Shown: positions 24,362-33,246, counted from the first letter of the stretch. The stretch is DNA of 64,000 bases from Hyphomicrobiales bacterium (GCA_024236415.1 JACKKN010000004.1:215001-279000), one strand, 5' to 3'. The notes: generated by a model from the sequence alone, not told the origin. Made by a program: numbers and translations.

Positions 24362-25653
24362 CCGCCAACCTGATCCTGCTGGGCGCCTTCGTCGTCCTGC
24401 TGCTGGCGGGGACCCCCATCGCCGTGGCCCTGGGCCTGTCCGGGGTGGCGGCGATCATGGTCGGCCTGGACATGGACGCCGCCGGCAACATCGGCACGCT
24501 GGCCTATTCCAGCATCGCCAAGTACCCGCTGATCGCCATCCCGCTGTTCATCCTGACCGGCATGATCTTCGACCGCTCGGGGGTTGCCGAGCGGCTGGTG
24601 CGCCTGGCCCAGGCGGTGGTCGGGCCGCGCCGCGGCGGGCTGGCCCTGGTCGCCATCCTGGTCTGCCTGATCATGGGCGGCATGTCGGGCTCGGGCCCGG
24701 CCGACGCGGCCGCCGTGGCCACGGTGATGATCCCCAGCATGATGCGCGCCGGCTACCCGCGCGCCTTCTCGGCCAGCGTCATCGCCGCCTCGGCCTCGAC
24801 CGCCATCCTGATCCCGCCGTCCATCGCCCTGATCGTCTATTCCATCATGGTTCCGGGGGTCGACCTGCGGGCCCTGTTCGCGGCCGGGCTGATCCCCGGC
24901 CTGCTGGCCGGCCTGGCGGTGGCCCTGCCGACCCTGGCGCTCAGCCGCCGCCACGGCTTCGAGGCCGGCGGCGACGGCGAGCGGCCGCCCCTGGGCAAGA
25001 GCTTCGTCCAGGCCCTGCCGGGGCTGTTCGCGCCGGTGATCATCCTGGGCGGCCTGCGCAGCGGCCTGTTCACCCCCACCGAGGCGGCGGTGGTGGCGGT
25101 GTTCTACGGCCTGATCGTGGGCGTGTTCCTGCACCGCTCCATGGGCCCGCGCGAGATCTACCGCGTGCTCGCCGACGCGGCCGAGATCTCGGCGGTGGTG
25201 ATGCTGATCATCTCGCTGGCCGGCATCTTCGCCTGGGGCGGCTCGACCCTGGGCGCGTTCGACGCCGCGGCGGCCTTCGTGCTGTCGCTGTCCGACGACT
25301 CGACCACGGTGCTGGCCATGGTCATGGCCCTGCTGCTGGTCGCCGGCATGGTTATCGACGGGGTGTCCATCTACCTGATCACCCTGCCGCTGCTGATGCC
25401 CATCATGGCGGCCTTCGGCTGGAACCAGGTGTGGTTCGGCGTGCTGATGGCCATGAACATCGCGGTCGGGCAGTTCACGCCGCCGGTGGCCGTGAACCTG
25501 ATGGTCACCGCCAAGATCGCCGGGGTGCCCATCGAGGCGACGGTGCGCTGGGTGATCTGGCCGATCCTGGCCATGGTCGGGGCCATGGCCCTGGTGGTGG
25601 CCTTCCCGCAGATCGCCCTGTGGCTGCCCGCGGCCCTGGGCTACCGGGTCTGA
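24358..25653 (+). CDS. dctM: TRAP transporter large permease (second system)
   Basis: This 431-residue DctM-family permease has about 12 membrane segments. Typical segments include LLLAGTPIAVALGLSGVAAIM, IMGGMSGSGPADAAAVATVMIP and the C-terminal GQFTPPVAVNLMV. The start MTANLILLG overlaps the dctQ stop. It completes the second TRAP system and is convergent with the small gene that ends the cbb operon. Confidence 0.93.
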   Translation: MTANLILLGAFVVLLLAGTPIAVALGLSGVAAIMVGLDMDAAGNIGTLAYSSIAKYPLIAIPLFILTGMIFDRSGVAERLVRLAQAVVGPRRGGLALVAILVCLIMGGMSGSGPADAAAVATVMIPSMMRAGYPRAFSASVIAASASTAILIPPSIALIVYSIMVPGVDLRALFAAGLIPGLLAGLAVALPTLALSRRHGFEAGGDGERPPLGKSFVQALPGLFAPVIILGGLRSGLFTPTEAAVVAVFYGLIVGVFLHRSMGPREIYRVLADAAEISAVVMLIISLAGIFAWGGSTLGAFDAAAAFVLSLSDDSTTVLAMVMALLLVAGMVIDGVSIYLITLPLLMPIMAAFGWNQVWFGVLMAMNIAVGQFTPPVAVNLMVTAKIAGVPIEATVRWVIWPILAMVGAMALVVAFPQIALWLPAALGYRV

Positions 25654-25663
25654 AGCGCGCCCG

Positions 25664-26011
25664 TCAAACCGGCTCGCCGGGCCCGACCTCTTCCTTCTCG
25701 TCCTCGGCCACGTCGCGCTCGGGGTCCCAGCCGGCGGCGCGGGCGCGGGCCACCGCCGCGGCCTGGATGCGGTCGAACCGTTCGCGCGCCTCGGGCGGCA
25801 GGTTGGCGACCCGGAACCCGTATTCGCCCCACTTGGCGTTGACCTTGTCCCACAGGTCCTGGATGCCCTGGACCATCCAGCCCTCGCAGGTCTCGGTTTC
25901 CGGGATCAGGCCGAACACCCAGGCGTCGCGGATGATCTTGCCGGTGTCGGTCATGCCGCCATACAGGTCGTTGTGGATGCCCACGTAGCGTCGCTCGCCC
26001 GGGCGTGTCAT
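25664..26011 (-). CDS. small protein of unknown function in the cbb operon (115 aa)
   Basis: I do not recognise a family. The 115-residue protein begins MTRPGERRYVGIHNDLYGGMTD and is acidic at its end (DEKEEVGPG). No signal peptide or membrane segment is seen. Its start overlaps the stop of the gene before it by 4 bp, so it is translationally coupled to the cbb operon and is its last gene. A role in RuBisCO assembly or regulation is inferred only from position. Confidence 0.75.
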   Translation of the reverse strand: MTRPGERRYVGIHNDLYGGMTDTGKIIRDAWVFGLIPETETCEGWMVQGIQDLWDKVNAKWGEYGFRVANLPPEARERFDRIQAAAVARARAAGWDPERDVAEDEKEEVGPGEPV

Positions 26012-26388
26012 GGCCGTTCCCCCTCCTTCAGGCGTTGTTCCAGCACCTCGCGCACCCGGTCCAGCACCTTGGCGCGCAGGGCCGAGGCGGCGAAGTGGTA
26101 GTAGTTCAGCTTGCACGGGATCGGCAGGTGCAGGGAATCCCGGCCGGCGTCCTCGATGTCGACCCAGGCCAGCACCGGGCAGTCGTGGCGCAGGGCATCG
26201 ACGCAGACCCAGTAGCGGTCGGTCAGCACCACCTGCATCTCCTTGAGGCCCAGGTCGCCGAGCCGCAGGCGGTCGCCCCAGCGCTGCCGCGCCCGGCGCC
26301 AGACGTTGAAGACCTCGGCCTCCAGCCGGTCCGGGCGCTGGGCCATGATCGGCATGTCGGCCAGGCGCGCGTCCATGTCCACCTGCAT
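26008..26388 (-). CDS. small protein of unknown function in the cbb operon (126 aa)
   Basis: This unrecognised 126-residue protein begins MQVDMDARLADMPIMAQRPDRLEAEVFNVWRRARQRWGDRLRLGDL and has a basic/acidic C-terminus. It is probably cytoplasmic. It starts 43 bp after the cbbO stop and overlaps the next small gene by 4 bp. The region DRYWVCVDALRHDCPVLAWVDI has two cysteines. Position suggests a function linked to CbbQO or RuBisCO. Confidence 0.75.
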   Translation of the reverse strand: MQVDMDARLADMPIMAQRPDRLEAEVFNVWRRARQRWGDRLRLGDLGLKEMQVVLTDRYWVCVDALRHDCPVLAWVDIEDAGRDSLHLPIPCKLNYYHFAASALRAKVLDRVREVLEQRLKEGERP

Positions 26389-26431
26389 GCGGGTTTCCCG
26401 TCCGGCCTCCGTTCCCGGTTGCGGCGGCGCC

Positions 26432-28825
26432 TCAGCCCGTCAGCGCGGCGAACACGGCGGGCAGGCGCTCGGGCAGCTTTTCCACATTATCGACAATCGA
26501 GAACCGGTTCTCGCCAAAAATGCGCGCCACGTAGCGGTCGGCCTGGGGGTCCAGCGTCAGGCAGTATGTGTGGATGCCGCCCATGGCCAGGTCCTCGACC
26601 GCCTTCTTGGCATCGTGGCGCAGGTACTGGGGGTCGCGCTCGTCGATGTCGGCCGGCTCGCCGTCGGTGACCAGCAGCACCAGCCGCTTCTGCGCCGGCC
26701 GCTGCGACAGGTGCCAGCCGGCGTGGCGCAGCGCCGTGCCCATGCGGGTCGACAGGCCGCCCTTCATGCCGGCCAGGCGCGCCTTGGGCCCGTCGTCGTA
26801 GGGCTGGTCGAAGTCCTTGAAGCGGTAGTACTGGACGTCGTGGCGGCCGTCGGAAGCGAAGCCGTGCACGGCGAAGGGGTCGCCGATGCTGTCGATGGCC
26901 CAGGCCAGCAGGCCGGTGGCCTCGCGGGTCAGGGACAGCACCGTGGGCCGGCCGTCGGCGCCGCCGCCGGCCGGTTCCGGCAGGTCCTTGTCGATGGGCT
27001 CGTTGGTGGATTCGGACAGGTCCAGCAGGATCACCACCGCCAGGTCGCGCACGTGCCGGGTGATGCGGATGTTGATGCGCGGGTCCGGCATGACGCCGCG
27101 CCGGATGTCCACCATGGCCCGCACGGCGGCGTTCAGGTCCAGCTCGTCGCCGTCCTCGTAGCCGCGCCGGCGCACGATGCCCTGGGGCTGCAGGGCGTCG
27201 ATCAGGTGGCGGATGCGCGAGGCGATGGGCCGGTGCTTGACCAGGATGTCGTCCATGACCGCCGGGTCGCCGCGGCCCTGGCGGCGCTCGATGACCGTGG
27301 ACCAGTCGGGCCGGTGCAGCTGGATGTGGTAGTCCCACTCGTCGTAGTGGAAGGGCTCCGACACCGGCTCCTTGCCCTCCAGCTCGTTGTAGGAATGGGG
27401 CGCCTCGCCGGCGTCCTCGTAGGGGAAGAACTCGGTGCCCATGACCCAGATCTCCTGGGCGTCGTCGCCGGCGGTCTCGCAGTCCACCTCGTTGGCGAAC
27501 TCCATGACGCTGACGTACCGGCGCACCTGGCCCTGGGACGCGGGCACGTAGTCGGCGCCGCGCTCCTGCCAAATCGCCTCGTCGAAGTCCCACACATATC
27601 GGTTGTCGTCGCGGTAGGGCACCGGGAAGTCCGCCACCGCCCGGGCCGAGGGCACGCCGTCGCGGGTCAGCAGGTGGTAGAAGTCCATGCCGGCGTCCCA
27701 GGAGATGCGGTTGTCGCCGGCGGCCTCGGCCAGGCGGGCCTTGAACGCGGCGGCCTGGTCGTTGACCGCGTCCAGGGGGTCCGCATACCCGTCGTCGATC
27801 AGCGCCCGGGCCATGCGCACCGCCAGGTCCAGGGCCGGATGCGGCGCCGCCGCCTTGCCGCCCTCGGCCGGCGCGGCGGTGAAGAACTGGCGCCACAGCT
27901 TGCCCAGGCCCGGGAAGTCGCGCGCCGCCAGGTGCTCCACCCGGGCGTCCTCGAACAGGTCGATGCACTTCATGTGCAGGGTGGTGAGCTGCTCGGCCGA
28001 GATGGGGGCGTCGGTGTAGACCAGGTGCGCGGCGCAGTGGGCGGCGGCGGCGCGGTAGACCTGGATGCCCGGGATGCCGCGGTAGTCGTCGAAGGCATCG
28101 GGCAGGTGCAGGAACCAGTCCTCGATGAACGGCTGCAGCCCCTTGCGCGTCTCGTAGTCCCCGGCCGTGGGCTTCATGAAGAAGGCCCGGCCCCAAAGGG
28201 CGCGCAGGTAGAAGTTCAGCTTGCGCTGGTTGTCCACGAACAGGGTGCCGCGCCGCTCGCGCTGCAGCACGGCCTTGGACGACTCGCTTTTGAGCGCGAA
28301 GTAGGCCATCTGCCCGTCCAGGTCGCGGGCGTGGGCCTGGGCCCCCCACATGGACCAGCGGCGCAGGCCGCCCAGGGTCAGCTTGGTCAGCAGCTCATCC
28401 AGGTTCTCCATCATCGGCCGCAGGCCGCGCGGGCACTTGCCGGCCAGCTGGTGGATCAGCTTCAGGTAGTTGCGGAACACCTCGGCCTCGCCCATGCGCT
28501 GGGCGGCCAGGGGCAGGTTTTGCAGCATCAGCACCAGCACCGTGCCCGAGGTGTGCGAGGCCAGCCCCATCAGGGCGTGGACCACGTCGGTGATCACGTC
28601 CTCGCCCACCTCCTTGACCACCGGCGGCAGTTCCTGGATGTAGCTGAGGATCAGGTCCTCGCCGCGGCCCAGGGCGCACATGGCCTGGACCCCCTTCAGG
28701 TAGTGGTCCAGCCCCTGGGGCGACATCACCCGCGCCGCCTCGTGGTATGCCGATTCCAGGACCTCCAGGTGCGGATGGTCGTCCGCCAGGCAGGACAGGT
28801 ATTCGGTGAATTCGACCCGGGACAT
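26432..28825 (-). CDS. cbbO: CbbO-type RuBisCO activase subunit (VWA domain)
   Basis: This 797-residue CbbO protein contacts RuBisCO through a C-terminal von Willebrand A domain and works with the AAA+ ring CbbQ to remove inhibitory sugar phosphates, as shown for characterised CbbQO. The MIDAS motif reads LLDLSESTNE near residue 600, giving DxSxS. The N-terminal helical part starts MSRVEFTEYLSCLADDHPHLEVLESAYHEAARVM. It lies downstream of cbbQ across a repeat element. The length is normal for the family. Confidence 0.93.
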   Translation of the reverse strand: MSRVEFTEYLSCLADDHPHLEVLESAYHEAARVMSPQGLDHYLKGVQAMCALGRGEDLILSYIQELPPVVKEVGEDVITDVVHALMGLASHTSGTVLVLMLQNLPLAAQRMGEAEVFRNYLKLIHQLAGKCPRGLRPMMENLDELLTKLTLGGLRRWSMWGAQAHARDLDGQMAYFALKSESSKAVLQRERRGTLFVDNQRKLNFYLRALWGRAFFMKPTAGDYETRKGLQPFIEDWFLHLPDAFDDYRGIPGIQVYRAAAAHCAAHLVYTDAPISAEQLTTLHMKCIDLFEDARVEHLAARDFPGLGKLWRQFFTAAPAEGGKAAAPHPALDLAVRMARALIDDGYADPLDAVNDQAAAFKARLAEAAGDNRISWDAGMDFYHLLTRDGVPSARAVADFPVPYRDDNRYVWDFDEAIWQERGADYVPASQGQVRRYVSVMEFANEVDCETAGDDAQEIWVMGTEFFPYEDAGEAPHSYNELEGKEPVSEPFHYDEWDYHIQLHRPDWSTVIERRQGRGDPAVMDDILVKHRPIASRIRHLIDALQPQGIVRRRGYEDGDELDLNAAVRAMVDIRRGVMPDPRINIRITRHVRDLAVVILLDLSESTNEPIDKDLPEPAGGGADGRPTVLSLTREATGLLAWAIDSIGDPFAVHGFASDGRHDVQYYRFKDFDQPYDDGPKARLAGMKGGLSTRMGTALRHAGWHLSQRPAQKRLVLLVTDGEPADIDERDPQYLRHDAKKAVEDLAMGGIHTYCLTLDPQADRYVARIFGENRFSIVDNVEKLPERLPAVFAALTG

Positions 28826-28870
28826 GGCGGTCAGGTCCGCAGACTGCCGCCGCGCCTTCTGCCGCCGCCG

Positions 28871-28958
28871 TCATGGCCGGGCTTGACCCGGCCATCCACG
28901 GGAGGCCGGGCCACAGCGGGGAAGGCGTGGACCCCCGGGTCAAGCCCGGGGGTGACGG
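28871..28958. repeat. REP-like element with two palindromes between cbbO and cbbQ
   Basis: Two palindromes lie close together: GGCCGGG-CTTGA-CCCGGCC (28875-28893) and a 23-base one at 28931-28953 with arms ACCCCCGGG and CCCGGGGGT. The motif with a CTTGA/TCAAG loop resembles dispersed intergenic repeats common in alphaproteobacteria. It can form strong hairpins in the cbbQ-cbbO intercistronic RNA. Confidence 0.8.
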
Positions 28959-28991
28959 ATGGGGGGAGGACGTCCATCGACATCGGCCGCC

Positions 28992-29807
28992 CTAGAAATA
29001 GGTGCCGACGGCGGCGTCCAGGGTGTCGCGCATGTCGGCGTCGTCGGTTAGCGGGCGCACCAGGGCCATCTTGCAGGCGTCCACCGGGGCGATGCCCCGG
29101 TTGATGAGCTGGGCGGCGTAGACCAGCAGGCGGGTGGACATGCCTTCGTCCAGGCCGTGGCCCTTCAGGTTGCGCGACCGCTGCGCCACCTGCACCAGCT
29201 TGGCGGCCACGTCGGCATCCACGCCGGCCTCGTGGGCGATGATCTCGGCCTCCGCCTGGGCGCCCGGGTAGTCGAAGTCCAGCGCCGCGAAGCGCTGCTT
29301 GGTGGACTGCTTCAGGTCCTTCATCAGGCTCTGGTAGCCGGGGTTGTAGGAGATGACGATCTGGAAGTCGGGGTGGGCGGACAGCAGCTCGCCCTTCTTT
29401 TCCAGCGGCAGGACCCGGCGGTGGTCGGTCAGGGGGTGGATCACCACGGTGGTGTCCTGGCGCGCCTCGACCACCTCGTCCAGGTAGCAGATGGCGCCCA
29501 TGCGCGCCGCCACGGTCAGCGGCCCGTCCTGCCAGCGGGTGCCGTTGATGTCCAGCAGGAAGCGGCCCACCAGGTCCGACGCGGTCATGTCCTCGTTGCA
29601 GGCGACCGTGATCAGCGGCTTGCCCAGCTTCCAGGCCATGTGCTCGACAAACCGGGTCTTGCCGCAGCCGGTGGGCCCCTTCAGCATTACCGGCATGCGC
29701 GCGGCGTAGGCGGCCTCATAGAGGGCGACCTCGTCGGCCACGGTGCGGTAGTAGGGCTCGTCGACGATCAGGTACTGGTTTCGGTCCATGTCGGGGGCGT
29801 CGTACAT
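28992..29807 (-). CDS. cbbQ: CbbQ-type RuBisCO activase (MoxR AAA+ ATPase)
   Basis: This 271-residue MoxR-family AAA+ ATPase forms the hexameric motor of the CbbQO activase. Walker A is GPTGCGKT (44-51) and Walker B is ICYLDEVVEA; sensor and arginine-finger regions follow (VISYNPGYQ, STKQRF). The start MYDAPDMDRNQ is chosen for an AGGAAG site 5-6 bases upstream. It follows cbbS across a terminator-like hairpin, which should lower its expression relative to RuBisCO. Confidence 0.95.
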   Translation of the reverse strand: MYDAPDMDRNQYLIVDEPYYRTVADEVALYEAAYAARMPVMLKGPTGCGKTRFVEHMAWKLGKPLITVACNEDMTASDLVGRFLLDINGTRWQDGPLTVAARMGAICYLDEVVEARQDTTVVIHPLTDHRRVLPLEKKGELLSAHPDFQIVISYNPGYQSLMKDLKQSTKQRFAALDFDYPGAQAEAEIIAHEAGVDADVAAKLVQVAQRSRNLKGHGLDEGMSTRLLVYAAQLINRGIAPVDACKMALVRPLTDDADMRDTLDAAVGTYF

Positions 29808-29830
29808 TTTTCTTCCTGTGGGTGGATCGC

Positions 29831-29864
29831 AAAGCAAAGGCGGCCGGAGGGTGCCCCGGCCGCC
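29831..29864 (-). terminator. terminator-like hairpin between cbbS and cbbQ
   Basis: On the minus strand 9-base arms GGCGGCCGG and CCGGCCGCC enclose an 8-base loop and are followed by TTTGCTTT. It lies 21 bp past the cbbS stop. It probably reduces read-through into cbbQO so that RuBisCO subunits outnumber the activase. Confidence 0.65.
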
Positions 29865-29885
29865 TCGTCGTTCCGGCCGGTCGGG

Positions 29886-30245
29886 TCAGACCTTGATGGT
29901 GCCGCGGTAGACGACCATCGAGGCGCCCTGGGACTGGGCGTAGTTGTCGTACCCGATCAGGCGCACGTGGTTGCCCGGGTGCGCCTTGTGGCAGGCGTCG
30001 GCCTCGCCCAGGATGCGGTCCACGTCGGTCTCGCCGAACATGGGCAGCTTCCACATGTACCAGTAGTTGGAGAAGGCGTTCTCGGGCTCGCAGTGCTCGA
30101 TGGCCGGGTTCCAGCCCTTGGACACGATGTAGGCCACCTGGGCGCGGATCTGCTCCTCGCTCATCTCCGGCAGGTAGGAGAAGGTCTCGAACTTGCGGCT
30201 CTTGGCGTCCGACAGGCTGGACGCGTAGTCCTGCACGTCACTCAT
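29886..30245 (-). CDS. cbbS: RuBisCO small subunit
   Basis: This 119-residue form I small subunit has the typical FETFSYLPEMSEEQIRAQVAYIVSKGWNPAIEHCEPENAFSNYWYMWKLPMFGETD segment. It assembles with CbbL into the L8S8 enzyme. The start is preceded by AGAGGAG. It lies 45 bp after cbbL. The sequence is of the proteobacterial form IA kind. Confidence 0.95.
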   Translation of the reverse strand: MSDVQDYASSLSDAKSRKFETFSYLPEMSEEQIRAQVAYIVSKGWNPAIEHCEPENAFSNYWYMWKLPMFGETDVDRILGEADACHKAHPGNHVRLIGYDNYAQSQGASMVVYRGTIKV

Positions 30246-30290
30246 GGTTGGTGTGCTCCTCTTGATTTCCGGGTTCGGGTTCGCGGCGGC

Positions 30291-31709
30291 CTAGCGGTGC
30301 GCCACGTCCAGCTTGTCGACGGTGTCGAACTCGAACTTGATTTCCTTCCAGGTCTCCATGGCGGCCTTCAGCTCGGGGCTGTGCTGGGCCGCAGCGGTCA
30401 GGATGTCCTTGCCTTCCTTCTCCAGCTCGCGGCCCTCGTTGCGGGCCTGGACGCAGGCTTCCAGCGCCACCCGGTTGGCCGCCGCGCCGGCGGCATTGCC
30501 CCACGGATGGCCCAGGGTGCCGCCGCCGAACTGCAGCACCGCGTCGTCACCGAAGATGGAGACCAGGGCCGGCATGTGCCACACGTGGATGCCGCCCGAG
30601 GCCACGGCGAAGACGCCGGGCATGGCGCCCCAGTCCTGGTCGAACATGATGCCGCGCGAGCGGTCCTCCTTGATGTAGGATTCGCGCAGCAGGTCGATCC
30701 AGCCCAGGGTCGCCTCGCGGTCGCCTTCCAGCTTGCCGACCACGGTGCCGGTGTGCAGGTGGTCGCCGCCCGACAGGCGCAGGATCTTGGTCAGCACCCG
30801 GAAGTGGATGCCGTGGCGCGGGTTGCGGTCCAGCACCGCGTGCATGGCGCGGTGGATGTGCAGCAGCACGCCGTTGTTCTGGCACCACTGCGCCAGGCCG
30901 GTGTTGGCCGTGAAGCCGCCGGTGATGTAGTCGTGCATGATGATCGGGGCGCCGATCTCCTTGGCGTATTCGGCGCGCTTGTACATCTCCTCAGGCGTCG
31001 GCGCGGTCACGTTCAGGTAGTGGCCCTTGCGCTCGCCGGTCTCGGCCTCGGCCTTGTGGATGGCCTCCATGACGAAGTCGAACCGCTGGCGCCAGCGCAT
31101 GAAGGGCTGGGAGTTGACGTTCTCGTCGTCCTTGGTGAAGTCCAGGCCGCCGCGCAGGCACTCGTACACGGCGCGGCCGTAGTTCTTGGCGCTGAGGCCC
31201 AGCTTGGGCTTGATGGTGCAGCCCAGCAGCGGGCGGCCGTACTTGTTCATGATGTCGCGCTCGACCTGGATGCCGTGCGGCGGGCCGTTGCAGGTCATGA
31301 CGTAGGCGATGGGGAAGCGCACGTCCTCCAGCCGCAGCGAGCGCACCGCCTTGAAGCCGAACACGTTGCCCACCAACGAGGTGAACACGTTGACCACCGA
31401 GCCCTCCTCGAACAGGTCGATGGGATAGGCGATGAAGGCGTAGAAGGCCTCGTCGTCGCCCGGCACGTCCTCGATCGAATAGGCGCGGCCCTTGTAGTGG
31501 TCCAGGTCCGTCAGCAGGTCGGTCCAGACCGTGGTCCAGGTGCCCGTCGACGACTCGGCGGCGACCGCGGCGGCGGCCTCCTCGCGCGGCACGCCGGCCT
31601 GGGGCACGATCTTGAAGCAGGCCAGCAGGTCCGTCTCCTTGGGCACGTAGTCCGGCATCCAGTAGGTTTCGCGGTATTCCTTCACGCCCGCGTTGTAGGT
31701 CTTTGCCAT
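30291..31709 (-). CDS. cbbL: RuBisCO large subunit, form IA
   Basis: This 472-residue large subunit fixes CO2 onto ribulose 1,5-bisphosphate. The active-site segments are KPKLGLSAKNYGRAVYECLRGGLDFTKDDE, with the carbamylated Lys in GGLDFTKDDE, and the catalytic loop GTVVGKLEG (Lys of loop 6). The sequence is of the green-type form I. No carboxysome genes follow; instead cbbQ and cbbO do, which fits the non-carboxysomal IA type. The start MAKTYNAGVK has GAGAGGAAAG upstream. It is divergent from cbbR. Confidence 0.97.
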   Translation of the reverse strand: MAKTYNAGVKEYRETYWMPDYVPKETDLLACFKIVPQAGVPREEAAAAVAAESSTGTWTTVWTDLLTDLDHYKGRAYSIEDVPGDDEAFYAFIAYPIDLFEEGSVVNVFTSLVGNVFGFKAVRSLRLEDVRFPIAYVMTCNGPPHGIQVERDIMNKYGRPLLGCTIKPKLGLSAKNYGRAVYECLRGGLDFTKDDENVNSQPFMRWRQRFDFVMEAIHKAEAETGERKGHYLNVTAPTPEEMYKRAEYAKEIGAPIIMHDYITGGFTANTGLAQWCQNNGVLLHIHRAMHAVLDRNPRHGIHFRVLTKILRLSGGDHLHTGTVVGKLEGDREATLGWIDLLRESYIKEDRSRGIMFDQDWGAMPGVFAVASGGIHVWHMPALVSIFGDDAVLQFGGGTLGHPWGNAAGAAANRVALEACVQARNEGRELEKEGKDILTAAAQHSPELKAAMETWKEIKFEFDTVDKLDVAHR

Positions 31710-31836
31710 CTGTTGCTTTCCTCTCTGTTCGGCGGCCCGGGACGTGGCCGTGGCCGTCCCCTGCGCCGCCTGTTCCTGCGCGCGCCGCGCCGCGCTTCCG
31801 TGGTTGACTTGGCGGCAGGTTAGCAAAGGCCCTTGA

Positions 31837-31883
31837 TAAACAAAAATAAAACCTTTAAATACAAATCATAAATTTTATTTATG
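31837..31883. promoter_or_regulatory. CbbR-type operator region between cbbL and cbbR
   Basis: This AT-rich stretch contains a 7-base inverted repeat CATAAAT-TTT-ATTTATG (31867-31883) that embeds TAA-N7-TTA (T-N11-A). A second TAA-N7-TAA lies at 31837-31849. Both fit the TNA-N7-TNA pattern described for CbbR binding. The repeat ends 19 bp before the cbbR start, as expected for autoregulation and divergent activation of cbbL. Confidence 0.7.
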
Positions 31884-31902
31884 TTTTTCGGGGCCCCGGA
31901 CC

Positions 31903-32820
31903 ATGGCCATCCACGCCACCCTGAAACAGCTCCAGCTCTTCGAGGCGGCGGCCCGTCTGGGCGGCGTCACCCGCGCCGCCGAGAGCGCCAACCTGACCCA
32001 GCCCGCGGTGTCCATCCAGTTGAAAAGGCTGGAGGAAAGCATCGGGCTGGAGCTGTTCGAGCAGGTCGGCCGCAAGGTCGCCCTGACCGAGGCCGGCGAG
32101 GTGGTGCTGCAGCACGCCCGCGCCATCCTGGAGGAGTTCGAGGCCCTGGCCGCCGGGGTGCACGAACTGAAGGGGGTGCGGCGCGGGCGCCTGCGCATCT
32201 CGACCGTGACCACGGTGAACTATTTCGCCCCCATCCTGCTGCGCACCTTCTGCGAGCGCCACCCCGGCATCGCCGTGGCCATGGGGGTGGCCAACCGCCA
32301 GGAACTGCTGGGCGAGCTGGCCGAGAACACCATCGACATGGCGATCATGGGCCGCCCGCCCGGGGACACGGACCTGGCGGCGGAACCGTTCCTGGACAAC
32401 CCGCTGGTGATCGTGGCGCCGCCCGACCACCCCCTGGCGGGCCACGGGCCGGTGCCGGTGGCGCGCCTGGCCGGGGAGGTGTTCCTGATGCGCGAGCCCG
32501 GCTCGGGCACCCGCAACGCCATGGAGCGGTTCTTCGCCGGCCATCGGGTGGCCATCACCGCCTCGGTCCAGGTGGGCGGCGCCGAGGCGGTCAAGCAGGG
32601 GGTGCAAGCCGGCCTGGGCCTGGCCCTGATCTCGCGCGACGCGGTCGAGCTGGAGGTGACCTCGGGCCGGCTGGTGGAGCTGAACGTCCCCGGCCTGCCC
32701 CTGCACCGGGACTGGTACCTGGTGCACCGCGCCAGCAAGCGCCTCAGCCCGGCGGCGCGGGTGTTCAAGGAGTTCATCCTGGGCGAGGCGGCGGCCCTGC
32801 TGGGCCGCGACGCGGCGTAG
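31903..32820 (+). CDS. cbbR: LysR-type regulator CbbR
   Basis: This 305-residue LysR regulator has an N-terminal winged HTH (LKQLQLFEAAARLGGVTRAAESANLTQPAVSIQLKRLEESIGLELFEQ) and a substrate-binding-like C-terminal domain from about residue 90. Its place divergent to cbbL identifies it as CbbR, which senses Calvin-cycle or redox metabolites in characterised bacteria. It has a matching operator in the shared intergenic region. Confidence 0.93.
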   Translation: MAIHATLKQLQLFEAAARLGGVTRAAESANLTQPAVSIQLKRLEESIGLELFEQVGRKVALTEAGEVVLQHARAILEEFEALAAGVHELKGVRRGRLRISTVTTVNYFAPILLRTFCERHPGIAVAMGVANRQELLGELAENTIDMAIMGRPPGDTDLAAEPFLDNPLVIVAPPDHPLAGHGPVPVARLAGEVFLMREPGSGTRNAMERFFAGHRVAITASVQVGGAEAVKQGVQAGLGLALISRDAVELEVTSGRLVELNVPGLPLHRDWYLVHRASKRLSPAARVFKEFILGEAAALLGRDAA

Positions 32821-32955
32821 CGGGCGGTCGCCGCGGCGCCCATTTCTCTGCGTGTCCCTTTTGCTTGCGCCGCCCGGGTGGCATGCTTAAACTCCCGCCT
32901 CTTGAACCGCCCCGCGTCCCGCATTTCCGGGACCGCCGTTTCGCCGGGGAAAGCC

Positions 32956-33246
32956 ATGGCCGCCAGGAAATCCGACAAAGCCGAGACCGCCGGTTCCCAG
33001 GGCTCGGACATCCCGCCCGACGTGGCGGCGCTGGGCTTCGAGGAGGCTTTGGCCGAGCTCGAATCCATCGTGCGGCGCCTGGAGGAGGGCAGCGGCAGGC
33101 TGGACGAGGCCATCGCCGCCTACGAGCGCGGCGCCGCCCTGAAGAAGCACTGCGAGGCCAAGCTGCAGGAGGCCCAGGGGCGGGTCGAGCGAATCGTGCT
33201 GGGCAGCGGCGGGCCGTCGGGGCTCGCGGACGCCGGCCTGGACTGA
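32956..33246 (+). CDS. xseB: exodeoxyribonuclease VII small subunit
   Basis: This 96-residue protein matches XseB: GFEEALAELESIVRRLEEGSGRLDEAIAAYERGAALKKHCEAKLQEAQGRVERI is the family core. It binds XseA, which degrades single-stranded DNA. The start MAARKSDK is used, giving a usual short disordered N-terminus. It precedes ispA and dxs, the common xseB-ispA-dxs arrangement. Confidence 0.93.
   Translation: MAARKSDKAETAGSQGSDIPPDVAALGFEEALAELESIVRRLEEGSGRLDEAIAAYERGAALKKHCEAKLQEAQGRVERIVLGSGGPSGLADAGLD

Noticed and set aside
28992..31709. Carboxysome locus
   Set aside because: Form IA RuBisCO can be carboxysomal, but no shell or carbonic anhydrase genes are seen and cbbQO follow instead.
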